Shown: positions 44,103-56,550, numbered from the stretch's first letter. The stretch: DNA of 64,000 nt from Jacaranda mimosifolia (GCA_018894105.1 CM032131.1:19449578-19513577); one strand, 5' to 3'. Notes: generated by a model from the letters alone, not told the origin. A program made the numbers and translations.

Positions 44103-46054
44103 AACTACAAGAAAATTATAAATTAATGGCATTAAAAAATACCATTTAAATAGAATTATAGTGACATTTTTACATATAATGGCATTTTTAAGAAGTGCCA
44201 TCTTGGTGGGTGTAGTTAAAGGTATGAATGTCACTATTTTATTCTTTTTATGGCATTAATAAAATGCAACAAGAAGTGGATTAAATGACATGTTAAAATG
44301 TCACAAAAAGTACATTAAATGACAGGCTAACATGCCACAAAAATTGTATGTACTAACGTATTAAAATACTACAAAAAATCTCTTAAATGACATTATAGCA
44401 TACCATAAAAAAATGCTATAAATGACACGTCAAAATGCCATGAAAAGTTTTTTTTAATGACATATTAACATACGGCAAACAAATTATATACTAAAATGTC
44501 ACTAAAAGATTCTTTAAATGACATGTTAGCATGCCACAAAATAATATATTAATGGCAGACTAAATATCACAAAAGATTTTTTTAGATATATATATGTTAA
44601 CCTATCCCAACTCCCATATATATCTTAACCTATCCCCACTCCCCAATTGTGGTATTTCAACATGGCTCCATTGATCTTTATAAGATTCGAACACACAACC
44701 ATCTATTTGCAAGAATATGAGTTTACCATCAAGCTATCCATCAATTTTCAGCATAATTAAAGATATTAATTTATTTGTACAATTTAAAAGTACATTTACT
44801 CAATTATTTAAATATATGAGTGCGCTCAAATTTATTATATTAAATGCACTAATTTTTTCTTATATCAAATAGGGTATCGATACATTAATGGTATAATATA
44901 TATATATATATTTATAAATTTTATAGTTATTGATGTACCTATTTATTATTTATCTACTTTGCAATTTTTTTTTTATATTGCATCATGATTAAATTATGAG
45001 TGACTTTTTTTATTATTATTATTGATACTAGTTAAATGCCTTTAACATATAATTATGTTGGTTGTTTCAATAAAATGCCACTATGTTTTTACAATATTTA
45101 TTAATCAATTGACACTAAGTATTATATTATAGTGATATTTTTTTTACTACTATCACTATATTACTTTAATATATCACTATACTATAAAATATCACTAATG
45201 TACTGATTAACTATTGTGGCACCTTTTTCATTATATTACTTTTATCACTATATTACTTTTATATAGTGTCACTAAATAATTTTTGGCATCTTTTTCAAAT
45301 GACACCATAATTAAATAACATAAAAAAAAATTAAGAAAAATTAGTGGCATTGGTTGAATGCCTTTGAAATACATTTATGTTGGCAATCTCAATCAAATGT
45401 CATCATCTTTATTTGTCATTTATTAATCAAATGCCACTAAATATTATAACATAGTGGCATTTTTCAATAATTATCACTATACTACTCTTATGTGTCACTA
45501 CACTATAGAATGTCATTAAATTAGTGCCACTAAAATATTTTGTGACATTTTTTCCTAAATGACACCACAAATAAATATGAGTGACCTTTTTTAAGAAAAA
45601 TTAATGGCACTAGCTAAATGCCTGCAAAATATATTTTTGTTGGCATTTTTAACCAAATGCCACTATCTTATACGTCATTCAATAATCAAGTGCCACTAAA
45701 TATTTTTATTATAGTGGCATTTTTCTAAGACTAACACTATATTACCTTTATGTGTCATTATACAAGAAAATGCCACTAAATACTTTATGACATCTTTTTC
45801 AAATGACACGATAACTACATATTAGTGGCATTTTTTTAGAAAAATTAGTGGCACTAGCTAAGTGTCTTTAAAATAAATGTATCTTGACATTTTCAATTAA
45901 ATGTCACTAATTTATTTGTCATTTATAACCAAATGTTACCAAATATTATACTATAGTGGCATTCTTTTATGACCATCACTATTTTAACTTTTTGTGGCAT
46001 TATCTTATAAATGCCACTATGTTGATGCCACTAAAGATCATATTTGTTGTAGTG
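44103..46054. mobile_element. Non-autonomous CACTA-type element rich in GTGGCATTT/AAATGCCAC repeats
   Basis: Left end ACTACAAGAAAATTATAAAT (the first base of CACTACAAG is changed); right end TTTGTTGTAGTG, its inverted counterpart. The interior consists largely of dispersed, both-strand copies of TAGTGGCATTTTT / AAATGCCACTA, which is far more repetitive than the subterminal zones of ordinary elements. No ORF. The 3-bp flanks (ATT / ATA) no longer match perfectly. A related end lies at 52960-53116. It is a different family from the 10-kb CACTA at 19575. Confidence 0.7.
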
Positions 46055-47238
46055 ATAGTTCAACTATTTATGTTGTAGATTAGGTAGACGTTCAACTATA
46101 TATATTGTAGTAAATTGGACATTAAAGTCGAGGAAGTTATTTCTATAGCTATCAATTAGAATATACTATATCTGTCAATTAATCCTCAAAATTAAGTGTT
46201 TAATTTGATCTAATAGAAAAATGTTAGAGAAAATTTAAAAAGTATAAGTTTTATTAGTTTTTGTCCTAATGTTTTTAATTTTATTTAGAAAATGAGAATA
46301 ATAAATCAGGGACAGAAATAGCATGTCATATCTGCCTATTTTTCAATTGACCCCCTTTGCCCCAAAATTAAAGCTCCTATTCGATCTAATGTAGAGTTTT
46401 TAAGTGTTGGTTGAAAAAATAAAATTAAAATATTATAGTTTTACATTATTATTTTAAAAACTAGCACAATAAAATAAAATTAATGACAAAATAATATGTG
46501 GCAAAATAAAAATTATCATTGATTAAATATATCAAATGATAAAAGTTCATTTTATCTTAACAATTACTTGTACAAGCTTTATAGCAATAAGGAATTGTAC
46601 AATTTAAAAAATTAGTTATTTTTTCCATTATTGAACTATATTATAACAAAATAAAAATTATTGACAATCAAAAAATAATTTTTAAGACAAAGTAAAATTT
46701 ATTGTAGTTAATATACATCACTAGTAATAATTTTTGTATGCCACTTATCTTTTATCACTAATGTTGAATTTTCTGATTGTGTAATAATGAAATTAACTGG
46801 ATAGTATTTTTATTTTGATTTAAATATAATTTTTTTAAAATAAATAAATTATTAAGTTTCATTTTAGAATAATTAAAAAATAAACGTAATAACTTTTAGA
46901 CACAATAATTTTAACTATCACCCACACGAAGTCTATACTCATAGTTTTAATATATCTATATATATATATAAACATTCCTTGCAATTATTGTAACAAATTA
47001 ATTTCGCATGCATAAAGCAAACCAGGAAAAAAAACTCATAATTAATATGAGGTATGTTTGGTTGCATATTTTGTTCTGCCAAAATGCAACCAAACAACCC
47101 CTATTTTGGGTATGAATTTTCCAAAATACCCCCAATCAAATGAGTTAACTCCCAAAACTCCTCCCATTTTTCCATTCCCTCAAGTCATTGATTTTGGCAT
47201 ATTTTGTCTCATTAGGGCTTTCTTTTCTCTCTCTCTCT

Positions 47239-47269
<31 letters not shown>

Positions 47270-47365
47270 TATATTTATTTTATTATTATTTTTATAATAA
47301 AAAATATTACTCAATCTTATTTTCATCTCAAAAATCCAACAAAAAAATATTGATTTGACTGTTAC
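46055..47365. other. Intergenic AT-rich DNA
   Basis: No gene recognised. A short inverted repeat (TTTGGTTGCAT / ATGCAACCAAA) lies at about 47050-47093, and CT, AC and AT dinucleotide runs at 47225-47270. Confidence 0.4.
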
Positions 47366-48184
47366 TAAGAGTGTTGATATTAAACGGATTGAATACATTG
47401 TTTTCATATTCATATTCATTTAACTTTTCGAATATTCGGATACGGATACGGATTTGACGGATATTTAAAAACGATATCCGAATTTGTATATATCTAATGT
47501 CGATTAAATTTGAATATATCAGTATTCGATTATAATTATTCAGATCTATTCATATTTTATTAAACTTATTCGTATTCGAATTATTTTTTTATATTTATAT
47601 TCGATAATAATTATTTATATATCTATTTATAAATATCCAAATACGTGAATTTATAAATTTATAACAAATACATATTTTAATTAATAGAAGGAACTATATA
47701 ATTTCATTAAAAGGAAAGCAATCAAACAAATAACATAATTTTTAACTAATAATTAATTTTATAATTGATTATTAGTACTTGTTAATAATAATAATGACAT
47801 TGGAATATATTAATTATAAATTCAACCAATAATAATTATATTGATTAATTTATTCTTCAATTTTTTTTCTCTATATTACAATAATTTTTTAAGTTTATTC
47901 TTTTTTCTTCTCAATTCTTCAATTACAATTTACATAAACATGTATAGATTATGAGATTTTTATTAAAAAATATAAATAATATATTATTTAATAAATATAT
48001 ATATATTCGGAACAGATATTAAACGAATCGAATACGCATTTATCATATTTGTATTTATTTATAATCGGATATGTACTAATCGATATGGATAATATCCGCT
48101 TTAAATTGATATAGATAAATTTTGTACAAACAGATACTAATGCGAACAATAAACAAATTTTTGAATATTCATTTACAGTTCTAA
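47366..48184. mobile_element. Probable hAT-type non-autonomous element (ATTCGGATA-rich), 819 bp
   Basis: Starts TAAGAGTGTTGATATTAAAC, and the complement of its end starts TTAGAACTGTAAATGAATAT, a diverged inverted pair of the plant hAT TAGAGCTGTAAA-type terminus. It is flanked by CTGTTAC (47359-47365) and CAGTTAC (48185-48191), a near match at the length expected for hAT duplications. The ends carry inverted GGATAC/ATCCGA words. Non-coding. Confidence 0.5.
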
Positions 48185-48191
48185 CAGTTAC

Positions 48192-49254
48192 AGTAAAAAT
48201 TATATTTCCTCAAAACATAAACAAACATATCAAACTTTCTAAATTAATTTTCTAATTATTTCTCAAAATATAAACAATCGTCTATTATATTTTCCAATAC
48301 AATTTCACATTTCTCAACTTTATTTTTAATATTCATTTTCTCAAAATATATAATAAAAAACATACAAGTTATAAGCAAACATGATCATAGGAATTTTAAC
48401 TATTGTGAGGCTGACAGAAGTCTCGTTTTTACACGGCTTTTAATGGAATAGATTTGATGAAAATCAGGGCTACGACATTTTGGCCTCGTTAAATCAGTAC
48501 TGCCTGAAAGGACTTTTGAAATGGACATGTATCTCTCTCTCTTGTGGTTGTGTCTGCCGCTGATGAGGTGGTCATCATGCACATACATCTCTCGTCCTCA
48601 TGCATTACCACTTTGCCCAAATTAAGACAACACACAGGGGCAACACCGAAGAAATTTTGGAAGATTAAGCTCAAGAGAACAACACTTAAATCTCAACTTT
48701 ATTATTTGCTTGAGTAATTTTTTTTTTTTTTCATTCTTATAGTGGAAGGCCTTTATAATGTCCGAATTAACACCCCACCCCACACCAGTGGAATAAAAAA
48801 TGCCTAAATAACCTCAGAATCCGCATTTTTTTATTCGAATCAACTCGAGATTTACGATATAATCAAAATCCTTCAAAAGGGGACATATGACTTGAATCTA
48901 AGAGACACCTAGGACTAACAGTAATTTGACATCTCAAACATTAACTATAAATACTCCTCACTTAATACAGAGAAACCACAACAAATCTAATCCATTCTTA
49001 CTTATATGGTTTCAACCTCTCTACCTATAGTTTGCTTACCAAACAACCTTCAAATAGATCTCTTGGCACCTTGCTCATTTGGTCGATCCTATAAGTTTGA
49101 CCCGAACCCAACTTTAATATAATTTATGAAATTTAAATATATTTTTTGGCATTACATTCTTTTTTTTTTTAATTTCATATATATATTTATTTATTTATGG
49201 GTGTTTTTATGTGGTGAAAAGGTCAAGAAGATAAGAACTAGGCTTTCACTAGGT
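48192..49254. other. Intergenic DNA
   Basis: No gene recognised. 48390-48680 is less AT-rich with short overlapping - strand ORFs that lack any recognisable motif. A poly-T run is at about 48718-48730. Confidence 0.35.
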
Positions 49255-49588
49255 GACCGTTTGGTTTTACTCTTGAAAATGAAAATAGAAAATTATCAAT
49301 TGCTCCTTTATTTTCACATACATTTTCATTTTCAACATATTTTTTCAAATATACTATTACATCCTCTCTATTTTTACTCTTCATTTTCTCCTATTATATT
49401 TGCATGATTTTTAATACGCAATACTATATTTTTCAAATACAAGTCATTTTCAACCCCACATAATCATTACATTTTAAACAAAATCTTCAAATAATATTTC
49501 ATTTTAAAAAATATATTTATAACTAATTTTTTAATATTTTTTTAATTAAAAAATAAAAATACCTTTAGAAAACAAATACAAACGGCCC
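49255..49588 (-). mobile_element. MITE of the 'GTTTGGTTTTGTTTTC' family, inverted copy
   Basis: Left end ACCGTTTGGTTTTAC, right end ACAAACGGCCC. The interior is the reverse complement of the family consensus seen at 36730 and 50135 (for example 'CATTTTCATTTTCAACATAT' opposite 'TTGAAAATGA'). Non-coding. Confidence 0.65.
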
Positions 49589-50134
49589 TAACAAACCTTT
49601 GTATGCGTTCTTCAGCCGAAATGGAAATATAAAAGAAGAATAAAGGTTAAAAGTTGCTTCTATAACTGGTGTATACGTCTACATGTGTCACTGTAGCAGT
49701 TAGAAAAAAACCTAGCTAGCAAACAGCCAAACACATACTATACAACAGGACAAAGCCTGGGACACATGCAGAAATAGCGGTTTTTGAGTTCAATTCTGTG
49801 GGCTGTCCAACCAAAAGAAGAAAAATAGAAAACGTAAATTGGGTCCGTATAGAGAGGAAGAGGGTATGCAGAAGTGGTGGCGAAGGAAGCACTAAAACCG
49901 CAGGCGGTTTTTCTCCTGTGCGTATTTGTACGGTACCAGCTGTTATTGTGTTTAAATGACAATAATCAGTTTTTGATTATGACATTGGCATGATACATGT
50001 CATTGTCAAATAGAGCTTATTTCATTTCAACTGGTTATTTACAGATTTTTCAAATTAGATATTTACTGTGTTCCAAAATAATTGATATATACAATTTATG
50101 TATAAATATATCAAATTACTGTTTATTTGTCATA
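49589..50134. other. Intergenic DNA with a short perfect hairpin
   Basis: No gene recognised. AAAACCGC (49894-49901) and GCGGTTTT (49904-49911) form an 8-bp perfect inverted repeat with a 2-base loop. The surrounding 49740-49960 is less AT-rich than its neighbours. Confidence 0.35.
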
Positions 50135-50495
50135 CCCGTTTGGACATATTTTCAAAATTATTTTCTATTTCCTGTCAAATTCAAAAAGTAAAAAAATTAG
50201 TTATGAGTTTAGGTTTGAAAATAAAATATTGTTTAAATATTTTATTTAAAATGAAATGATTCTGTAGGTTGAAAATGAGATATATTTGAATGTTGATGTG
50301 ATTTTGTATTAAAAATCGTATAAGTAAAAGTGGGGGGAAATATGGTGTAAAAATAGAGAGAGTGTGCGTAAAAGTTTGTTTGAAAAAATATTTTGAGAAT
50401 AAAAATATATGTGAAAATAGAGAAAAAGTTGATAACTTTTTATTTTTATTTTTTGGAGAAAATGAAAAGGGGAAGTGAAAACAAAACCAAACGGG
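50135..50495 (+). mobile_element. MITE of the 'GTTTGGTTTTGTTTTC' family, copy with clean ends
   Basis: CCCGTTTGG at the left and CCAAACGGG at the right form a perfect 9-bp inverted pair. Length 361 bp, matching the copy at 36730. Non-coding; ORFs inside are by chance. Confidence 0.75.
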
Positions 50496-50506
50496 CAATT
50501 ACAGCC

Positions 50507-50843
50507 AGCTTGTTTGTGTTTTTATTTTTATTTTTAATATTTTTAAAATTTGAAAAGTTAGTTATAGTAAATGGGTTGAAAATATATTTGTATTTGGATA
50601 GTATGTTGAGAAAGTAATGATTATATAGAGTTTAATAGATTGTAGGTGGAGAGAGATAGTAATAATAAAGAAAAGAAAGAAGATATAGAGGTTATTGGGA
50701 GAAGATATGTGGGTTATTGAAAAATATATTTTGAAATAAAAATAAGTTGGAGTATTAATAAAAATGATGATAAGTTGTTGATAATTCACTTCTAAATAAT
50801 AAAAACAGTTGAAAATGAAAATAAAACATAACCAAACAGGCTA
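50507..50843 (+). mobile_element. Related MITE directly behind the previous copy
   Basis: Left AGCTTGTTTGTGTTTT and right AAACATAACCAAACAGGCT are inverted relatives. The interior shares AAAAGTTAGTTATAG and 'GTTGAAAATATA' blocks with the family, but it is more diverged. Only about 11 bp separate it from 50135-50495. Confidence 0.55.
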
Positions 50844-51037
50844 AGTCTTTTGAAAATTTTGTAATAAACAAATTTTAAATCTCAGTTTTTGTTTTATGTT
50901 TAATATTATTTAATTATATCAGTAAAAGTTAATTAAATAATTTATTATTGCACTTAACAAAAATAAATCTACAATTTTTGCCCAGAGTAGCATCTCTGTA
51001 TTTTGAATTCTACTTTCGTTGGAGAAATAGGTGCAAG

Positions 51038-51634
51038 CAGTGTTCGAGAAACTGGACCGTTCATTGAATCGAAAAACTTACCGGTTCACGGTTCACGGTT
51101 CACTGGTTCAACCGTTGGTTGGACCGTAATTGAACCGCAATTGAACTGTGACGTCATAATTACGTTATATATATATTTATATTATATATAGTATTTAAAA
51201 ATTAGTAAAATATCAAAATATAGAACATAAAGAGATCAAATGATATTCTTTAACATTACAATCCAAATTTTTGAACATACTAAGTTTAAAATTTAAAGTT
51301 TAAAGTTTGTGAGAAATTGGGAATAATGAAAATTGACTAATATTAAGTTATTTTGACTTCTTGCTTGTACTATGGCCTTTAACTTTAGTACTTAGGCCAA
51401 ACAAAAATAAAAAATCAAAATAAAAAAAATTTAAAAAAAAAAAAAAAAAAACCGGTCCGGTTCCGGTGAACCAGTAGCGGTTCACCAATTGAACCGGTCT
51501 GGACCGGACGGTTTTTTAAAAATTGTTCATTTTTCTATTTTTTCCGATTTTTTGAAAAACCCAGAGCGGGCCACCGGCCTGTCGACGGTCCAACCGGTCG
51601 GACCGGCCGGTCCGGTCCGGTTTTTTAATCCATG
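51038..51634. mobile_element. hAT-type non-autonomous element (597 bp) with 8-bp target duplication
   Basis: Flanked by a perfect 8-bp direct repeat GGTGCAAG (51030-51037 and 51635-51642), the hAT duplication size. The ends are CAGTGTTCGAGAAACTGGAC and, on the complement, CATGGATTAAAAAACCGGAC, imperfect inverted repeats starting CA as in hAT elements. Both subterminal zones are dense in CCGGTTC/GGACCGG words in both orientations. The interior has a poly-A run (51428-51450) and no ORF that looks real. Confidence 0.85.
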
Positions 51635-51642
51635 GGTGCAAG

Positions 51643-52959
51643 TATTTTTGACCATCCCTCTTGGAACAATTGTGAATTAATATGAAGGTGAACCCATGCA
51701 TAAAATTAATTCTGGCAATTTTAATTTTATTCTTTTAAGTATAACGCTGAGCAGTACTATTAAATAAACTCTATAAAATCTGAATACATGAATTAGTACA
51801 TATTATCTGAAGGATGTTTGATTAAATTTATTTTAAAGATCTTATAGATATTTTTCATTTAATATGATGTCTGTAGAATTTATAAAATATTATGGAGGAG
51901 ATTCCACAGTTGGAGTTGGATTAAATAAGCTTGATTTATTTTTTGTAATTGTATTAAAGAAGCTTGACGATGCAGATCGTTGGATTTTTCCATGTGCCAA
52001 AGCATCAATATTCGCTCCTATTGACCATTTTAGCAAAACTCAATACCAAAAAATTCTGTGATTGTACCATATGTAGTCTGGCAATGGATAAAATTATAGG
52101 CAGAGGTCTGAAGGGAGATTGTAAATTATAGAACTACGTGTGATAGTATGGTAATTTTATCTTATTATATTATTTGATATGAATTTTCTACTTAAATGTA
52201 AAACCAAAAAGTGATCTTGCTTTTCGAGAGGAATAAATTAATTGATTAAAATTTCAAAAAGTCAGAGCATATATAATTAAATTTATTTATGATGAATTCA
52301 CTACCGAAATGGCCGAAAATGGTGAGATTTATAAAAGTTGAATACAAAAAATAATATTTTTATATAATATACATACTTTAAGGTAGTCATCATACTTTTG
52401 TGAGCCCATATACACTAATTATTATTTCTTTAGTTAAATAAAATTATTTGTTTATTTTTCTATATAATATTAACTTCTATTTAATAAATTTAATATATAT
52501 ATTTATTTATTTTATGTACATAAAATAAAATAAACAATTTAAAGACAAAATGTTAATAGTATGGTATAGAATGTGCAACTTGTAAATAATAGTTATTGCG
52601 CACGTCATTGTTATAAGGATTATAAGACAATAAATTAAAATATTTTATGGAGACCATTCAAAAATATACTTTAAAAAGTAATACTTTACTATCAAATGAA
52701 TGGCATATCTCAATATTATACATATGATCCTATTGGTTGTCAAGTATCGTTTGTTAAATATTTGAATGAAAATAGACAATAGACATTTGGCTTAACAATA
52801 TAAATTTTACATATAAAGTGTGAGGTTATAAGTTTGAATTATAGCAAGCTCCGTTAGTATATAAATAAATAAATAAATAAATAAAAATACTTGAATGAAA
52901 ATATTTGGTGGTAAAGATCCAGATAAGAGTGGATCAATCGCCCACATGCCCACAAGCTT
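51643..52959. other. Intergenic AT-rich DNA
   Basis: No gene recognised. Short AAAT repeats at 52862-52884. Confidence 0.4.
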
Positions 52960-53116
52960 CACTACAACAAAATCAAGTATTAAAGACACTAAAAAATGCC
53001 ACTTAAATAATGTTATAGTGGCAATTTTATATTTAATGATATATTTTAAAAGTGCCACTTGTAACGGTATAGCTAAATGTATAAATGTTATTGAATTGGA
53101 TCATTCTTGTGGCCTG
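52960..53116 (+). mobile_element. Truncated end of the CACTA-type family seen at 44103
   Basis: Begins CACTACAACAAAATCAAGTA and aligns by eye with the left end of 44103-46054 for about 150 bp: shared order of AATGCCACTTAAATA, TATAGTGGCA, AAGTGCCA and GTATAGCTAAA-type words. No opposite end follows, so it is a one-ended fragment, cut shortly before the hAT-type element at 53166. Confidence 0.65.
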
Positions 53117-53165
53117 TAAATTTAAAAGATAACCTTAAACATCCCAAGCAATCCCATCCAACAAC

Positions 53166-53802
53166 TAGAGGTGTTCACAGGTCGGGTTGGTTTGGTTTGA
53201 GTAATCGAGTTCAGGAAGAAGAAGAAGAAGAAGAAGAAGAAGAAGAAGAAGAAGAAACAGGCAAGCACCAGTTATAGTTTCTTTAATTCTTTAACTAAGA
53301 AAACATCGACAAACTTTAACTATATATAAATTAAAACTAAATAGATAACCTACATAAATAACATTACCGTAGTATAATCCTATCTATACAATCAAATTAT
53401 TCTTAAAATATTTTTCAAAACTCAAAAGCACACAATATTGCATTTGGGCACCATAAGTCATAATTGTTATAAATTTTCTTCTTATTTACCACAAGCCATA
53501 ATTGATAATATAAAATTCAAATTCAAATATAAGTTGAACATTAAATATAAATATAAATAACAAAAGTCTTAATTTAAAAAAACAAATTATTAGTTATTTT
53601 AATTATATCATATCATTGAGTTGGATTGGATCGAGTAAGTGAGTATAAAATCTGAGAACAAAATTAAATGTAATTATCAGGATTGATCGGATTTTACTTG
53701 ATCAAACTCGATTACTCAATCCAACCTGAACTAATTAGATTGGTTCGGTTAATTTCGATCGTTGGTTTCATCGGATCGAATTTATACAATGAACACCCCC
53801 TA
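53166..53802. mobile_element. hAT-type non-autonomous element (637 bp) containing a GAA microsatellite
   Basis: Ends TAGAGGTGTTCA and TGAACACCCCCTA are inverted repeats of the plant hAT type. The flanking 8-mers CCAACAAC (53158-53165) and CCAACAGC (53803-53810) match at 7 of 8 positions, a typical aged hAT duplication. Subterminal GGTTTGGTTTGAGTAATCGA at the left is mirrored by TCGATTACTCAATCCAACC at the right. Confidence 0.8.
53215..53256. repeat. (GAA)14 microsatellite
   Basis: Fourteen uninterrupted GAA units, located near the left end of the hAT-type element at 53166. Confidence 0.95.
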
Positions 53803-53810
53803 CCAACAGC

Positions 53811-55578
53811 CCAAAATTTTAGCAGCAATTTGAGCATTCAAAAATTAAAATTCTAAAATGCATTTTCAACGACTCCTTATTTCCAACATTCATTTAATCT
53901 TCTGGGCGCCAACATCAAGAACAAATTCCAACAATTTCAAGCCATCATGCACACTGACTGTGCGGCAAAAGCAATTGCAAGCATTGACTTTTTATATCAA
54001 ACAACAAGCCATAACAAAATTGATCTAAAAAACTAAAATCCTCATATTCAATCTACAACACAATACACTTCGTAGAAGCATGACTGAATTTTTTGTTTTT
54101 TTTTTTACACTAAGCATGATTGAATTAATTTACAACTTAGCAACAAAATTTACCATCATTCACAACTTAGTAGTAACAAAAATTTTCAATTGCAAAAATG
54201 CAGCAAAATTTTTTAGCTGTACAAATGCAACAAAAATTCCAACAACAAAATTTTTTCAGCAGGAACCATCATCCGAAATCAACTTCCACTAAACAACCTC
54301 CATGCAGCAACATTACCCCTAATTAAAATGGTTATCTCCCTCTGATGTTGCGCAACAAATCTCTTGAGCCAAAGGTGTCAGGCCAAAGCATTCAAGCACT
54401 TTGTTATTAGATTATTTAAGTTTTTTAAGTGTTTTTCGTTTCAAATTCATAAAAAATAATTTGGGAGATTCTCATATTAGTAAGCTATAATTTTCAACAA
54501 AGGAGTTCTTAAAAAAATAGTAAAAAAGGGACAGTAAAAATCATGTAATCAAATGGGGCTATTTTCATTAAGAAATAATTAGTCAACGAGTAAATGGATG
54601 TAACGGCGGTGAACAACTGAAATTGTAACATGAGAGCGGCTTTTGCTTAAATTTATATTGGGGGAAGGGTGTGGCTGTTTGGCAATTCAAAATAACACAG
54701 GGAAATTTTTTGCAATTAACTCTAGATATGCCCCTCGATGGAATAACCAACTCTTGAAAGACCGCTTATGCCAAAATATTCCATTTATATATAACATACA
54801 TGTTTATCAGTATATTCTTGTGCACAACAAGACGCGTAACATAGGGCCAAATTATTGATTTAGAAATTAATACCATAACTAGTTAGTCTTATTGGCTTAC
54901 ATATATTTAACTCCATGTTACGCATTGAAATTCCCTACGTACATTGGTTGTCTTAATTTAATTTAACTTTCATTCCTATTGTGCTGCAGATGAAAATAGA
55001 ATGAAAAAGAGCAAGAAGTTTATATATCAAAACCATACTTAGTCGAATTTTAGCGACAGATGAATATTCTATATTGATTATTGACGATTATAAGGAAAAA
55101 GTTTCGAGTAACAACAAAAAGGCCCACCAACTGGGTTGAATTTTTGAGCTAAGCCAAAGTTAGAAAAGCTATTTCCATGGGGCCCTACTTAAAAGATAAT
55201 CTGGTTGGTTCCCATTTACTTACACTTGATTTAATTATTTATGCATTTTCCATTTCCACTTTTCTCAAAATATGAACACAACATTTATACATGCCTCTCA
55301 AATTTATTAATTTTATTTTATTTTGATATCCTATGGCAATATTTTATTTGTAATTAATTTAAAAAATTACCATCTTAATTAAGATATATAGAATAATAAT
55401 ATTGCATCAATAACTCTGAATCACTACTTTAAAAAGTAATAGTATAAAACCACAAAATTTATGTACATTTTTACAATCCTTATCTAAAACTCCATTTTTA
55501 ACACAAAATTTTGAGTTATACACGCAAAAGATACAGAGATTTGCTATTAATATGACAAATCGAGATCCCAAAAGTTAA

Positions 55579-55609
<31 letters not shown>

Positions 55610-56540
55610 AAATTAAAATGATTAAATAAATGAAAAAGAGTCAATAACTACACCAATTTAGGCCCATTCAAATTGGGTTTGCCAACCCAAGTGGGTCGAA
55701 ATCCATTAAAAATTTAATTAATATAAATATCAAGTCACAAAGTGAAAAACATCTCTAAATAATCATTTGCGAAACTCAAATACTAATTCTATGCTAACGT
55801 ATTCTAAGAATAGAATTCCAACATTATATTGATTTTCGAAAAGAACTCCAACTTTATTTTCATACAATATCAATAGTGCAACTTGATAACAAGGTTCTTC
55901 AAATCATAAGCATATCATGAAAAATAATTATTAGAATATTTATTTGACAGGCTATGTTTTGATGAAGCGAATTAATGACACCTTTAAAAAAAAAATAGAA
56001 TGGCACTTAATTTACATACTATAAATATTATTTTAGCTGCATAATATATGGTGGAACTCTCATGGAAAGGCCAACAATTATACCATATGACAGAGTTTTT
56101 TTTTTTTAAACGCTTATATATATATATATATTATTTTGATAAAAATTTTAATGTAATTCTACCGGTATGCACAGACTTATGCGAGTTAAACAATAGAATT
56201 TTGCGTGTTAGTATGTGACGTTGATGTTGAAGATGATAATACACATGTTGCTGGGCAAGTACGTAGGTGTAAAGCTAACACCAACTTTATTTAATATATA
56301 TACAATTGGTACATACATACAAATTAAAGGACCTGACAGGTCTAGATGCTTAGTCCATCCTTTTCGGTTGAGACACAATTGTGGGTCAAAGTATTCAGAG
56401 GGTTCTAATTTAAATATTAACTCTGTTTGATACAGCAGATTTCCGTGAAAACGACATGAAATCACCTTGAGAAAGAGTGAAAAACAGATGAAAAACCAGA
56501 TTCCTACTTCTGTCTCCCAATATTACCCCTAACTTCATGT
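53811..56540. other. Intergenic AT-rich DNA upstream of the bHLH gene
   Basis: No gene recognised. An AAAT repeat of about eight units lies at 55579-55610 and an (AT)n tract near 56118-56132. 54640-54860 has a 71-codon ORF without recognisable similarity. The last few hundred bases presumably include the promoter of the bHLH gene. Confidence 0.4.
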
Positions 56541-56550
56541 ACCTATATAT
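56541..56550 (+). promoter_or_regulatory. Possible TATA box of the bHLH gene
   Basis: CTATATATTA lies about 235 bp before the chosen start codon and is followed after about 30 bp by a pyrimidine-rich initiator-like stretch (CAGTCTCTCT). A second TATATATG lies at about 56672. The choice between them is inference. Confidence 0.3.

Noticed and set aside
44103..46054. Reading the dispersed GTGGCATTT repeats as a CRISPR-like array
   Set aside because: Repeats are irregularly spaced, diverged and in both orientations, the genome is a plant, and CACTA-like ends enclose them.
48390..48680. Protein-coding gene on the - strand
   Set aside because: Two short overlapping ORFs in different frames, without recognisable motif, splice sites or codon pattern.
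54643..54858. 71-codon ORF upstream of the bHLH gene
   Set aside because: Isolated, no domain, no nearby transcript signals; chance ORF in AT-rich DNA.
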